Below, in pieces: positions 41,333-41,996 of a stretch of 41,996 nucleotides of DNA. Below the pieces are notes generated by a model. It was not told where the DNA came from and did no database searches. It worked only from the letters and a program-made list of their open reading frames with translations. Source of the stretch: Planctomycetota bacterium (GTDB lineage: Bacteria > Planctomycetota > E44-bin39); assembly GCA_004376375.1 (NCBI GenBank), contig SOJX01000012.1:1-41996 (forward strand), in the 5' to 3' direction. The translations under genes and the position numbers were made by a program. The stretch's first letter is position 1. Every line of letters starts with the position of its first letter.

Positions 41333-41996
41333 TCATTGTAACGCAAAAAAACCGTTTATATCGCCTTGCGGGTCATCACCGCTCGGGGGATTATCCGCCG
41401 GCACGTTGTTTGACGTGCCTTGTTCCTTGGCGACAACCGAGACGAGCGGGATTTCAAGACAGTATAAAAGACCCTCAATACTGTAATCTGAAAAGTCGGG
41501 GTATTTTACCGCGTAGGCTGCCAGGTAGGTTTTCTTCTCATCCTTCAAAAGCACTTCCGGGTAAATGAAAGTCAGTGTAACCTCACGGGTTCCGGAATTT
41601 ATCAGGACGACATCTGAAAGAAGTGTATCGCCTCCATCAAGCATGCCGGACGTGTCACCGTTATCAAGGTATATCATGGCGCTGATACCGGCGCCAAGTG
41701 AAAAGCTGCCGTCGCCGATATCCCTGAACGTCATCGAAAGAACCTCGACATCCACGTTTCTGGGTTGAAGTTCGAATTGGAGTACACTCGCTATATAAGG
41801 ACCACCGGTGATTGGAACTCCATAATTGATACTGGGCGTATCGAACCCGATTGTGACGTTCAAGACCGGCAGTGTACCTGTTCCTGTGCCCGTACCTGTT
41901 CCGGTTCCTGTTCCCGTTCCTGTACCTGTGCCCGTGACTGTGCCTGTGTCTGTGCCGGTTCCTGTGCCGGTACCTGTATCTGTGCCTGTGCCGGTT
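41333..41996 (-). CDS. Partial exported protein with (Gly-Thr)n linker; N terminus outside window
   Basis: The reading frame is open from the right edge to the stop at 41333, giving at least 221 residues. The first 41 codons in the window alternate Thr with Gly (17 of 20), Asp (2) or Val (1), a long (GT)n linker. After LPVLNVTIGFDTPS comes a beta-rich domain of about 170 residues with AGISAMIYLDNGDTSGMLDGGD and VTLTFIYPEVLLKDEKKTYLAAYAV, of immunoglobulin or cell-surface type. The only possible start inside the window is a TTG at 41863, but the repeat reads through it, so the true start is beyond 41996. The GTGTGTG linker after the lipid cysteine of the 2859 gene suggests this too is a surface lipoprotein. 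Confidence 0.75.
   Translation of the reverse strand, partial: TGTGTDTGTGTGTGTDTGTVTGTGTGTGTGTGTGTGTGTGTLPVLNVTIGFDTPSINYGVPITGGPYIASVLQFELQPRNVDVEVLSMTFRDIGDGSFSLGAGISAMIYLDNGDTSGMLDGGDTLLSDVVLINSGTREVTLTFIYPEVLLKDEKKTYLAAYAVKYPDFSDYSIEGLLYCLEIPLVSVVAKEQGTSNNVPADNPPSGDDPQGDINGFFALQ
41873..41996. repeat. Hexameric coding repeat encoding (Thr-Gly)n
   Basis: A degenerate 6-bp repeat (plus strand CCTGTN / CCGGTN) runs to the window edge without a break in frame. Codon third positions vary, so it is kept at protein level rather than being a recent simple expansion. Confidence 0.9.

Noticed and set aside
41333..41863. A complete 176-codon gene starting at the TTG at 41863
   Set aside because: The same frame continues upstream through the (GT)n run to the window edge, so the TTG is an internal Leu codon.
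1..41996. CRISPR arrays suggested by many short tandem repeats
   Set aside because: Units are 7-8 bp with no spacers and no cas genes; they are simple tandem arrays.

Overview
The window reads as part of a Gram-negative, diderm genome of moderately high GC. Lipoprotein signal peptides, secretins, ExbB/ExbD proton channels and very long TPR proteins are all present. The gene style resembles Planctomycetota or another PVC-type lineage: PilM/PilO-like/secretin genes in an Akkermansia-like order, large exported TPR proteins, and paired hairpins with GACAGACA-type stems. That placement is an inference, because no rRNA or other strong taxonomic marker is present. I see no tRNA, rRNA, CRISPR array, transposase or phage gene.

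Layout. (1) 1-2.65 kb, minus strand: an ExeA/GspA-type AAA ATPase coupled by a TAATG overlap to a long acidic Pro/Glu/Ala-rich protein, behind a clear promoter. (2) 2.8-5.0 kb, plus strand: a parallel beta-helix lipoprotein and the 16S rRNA methyltransferase RsmE, behind a good sigma70-like promoter and ended by a perfect 14-bp inverted repeat. (3) 5.1-11.9 kb, minus strand: HAD hydrolase, DPM1/ArnC-like GT2, GT4, SAM methyltransferase and a TMTC-like GT-C membrane glycosyltransferase with TPRs. These are tightly packed and look like a surface or protein glycosylation operon. (4) 12.1-29.7 kb, minus strand: a colinear block of eleven genes. In transcription order it encodes a PilM-PilN fusion, a PilO-like protein, a one-pass membrane protein in the PilP/Amuc_1099 position, a TPR-secretin lipoprotein, a 1147-residue exported TPR protein with a zinc-knuckle-like insert, a second exported TPR protein, one ExbB/TolQ, three ExbD/TolR and a second TPR-secretin lipoprotein. 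No pilin, PilB/PilT ATPase or PilC lies in the window. The block starts from a TTGACA-16-TATAAT promoter followed by a structured leader, and six of its gene junctions carry strong palindromes.

(5) 29.7-33.0 kb, minus strand: housekeeping genes (family 4 uracil-DNA glycosylase, NrnA-like DHH phosphoesterase, MtaB-like tRNA methylthiotransferase). (6) 33.0-42.0 kb: loosely spaced genes for a small protein with an apparently leaderless promoter, a small coiled-coil protein, an ankyrin protein, a Spy-like membrane protein, a MORN-repeat protein, a membrane TPR protein, and a truncated exported protein with a (Gly-Thr)n linker that runs off the window.

The intergenic DNA carries many 7- or 8-bp tandem arrays. 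On one strand most read GG-N5 (or GG-N6). Different arrays have different sequences, and several are paired as inverted copies between convergent genes.

The best candidate for an undescribed system is region 4: a pilus-type alignment complex (PilM/N/O/secretin) encoded together with a proton-channel motor (ExbB plus three ExbD), two secretins and large periplasmic TPR proteins, without the ATPases and pilins of a normal type IV pilus. A second, weaker idea is that region 3 is an O-glycosylation system whose natural acceptors could be Thr-rich (GT)n linkers such as those at both ends of the window.
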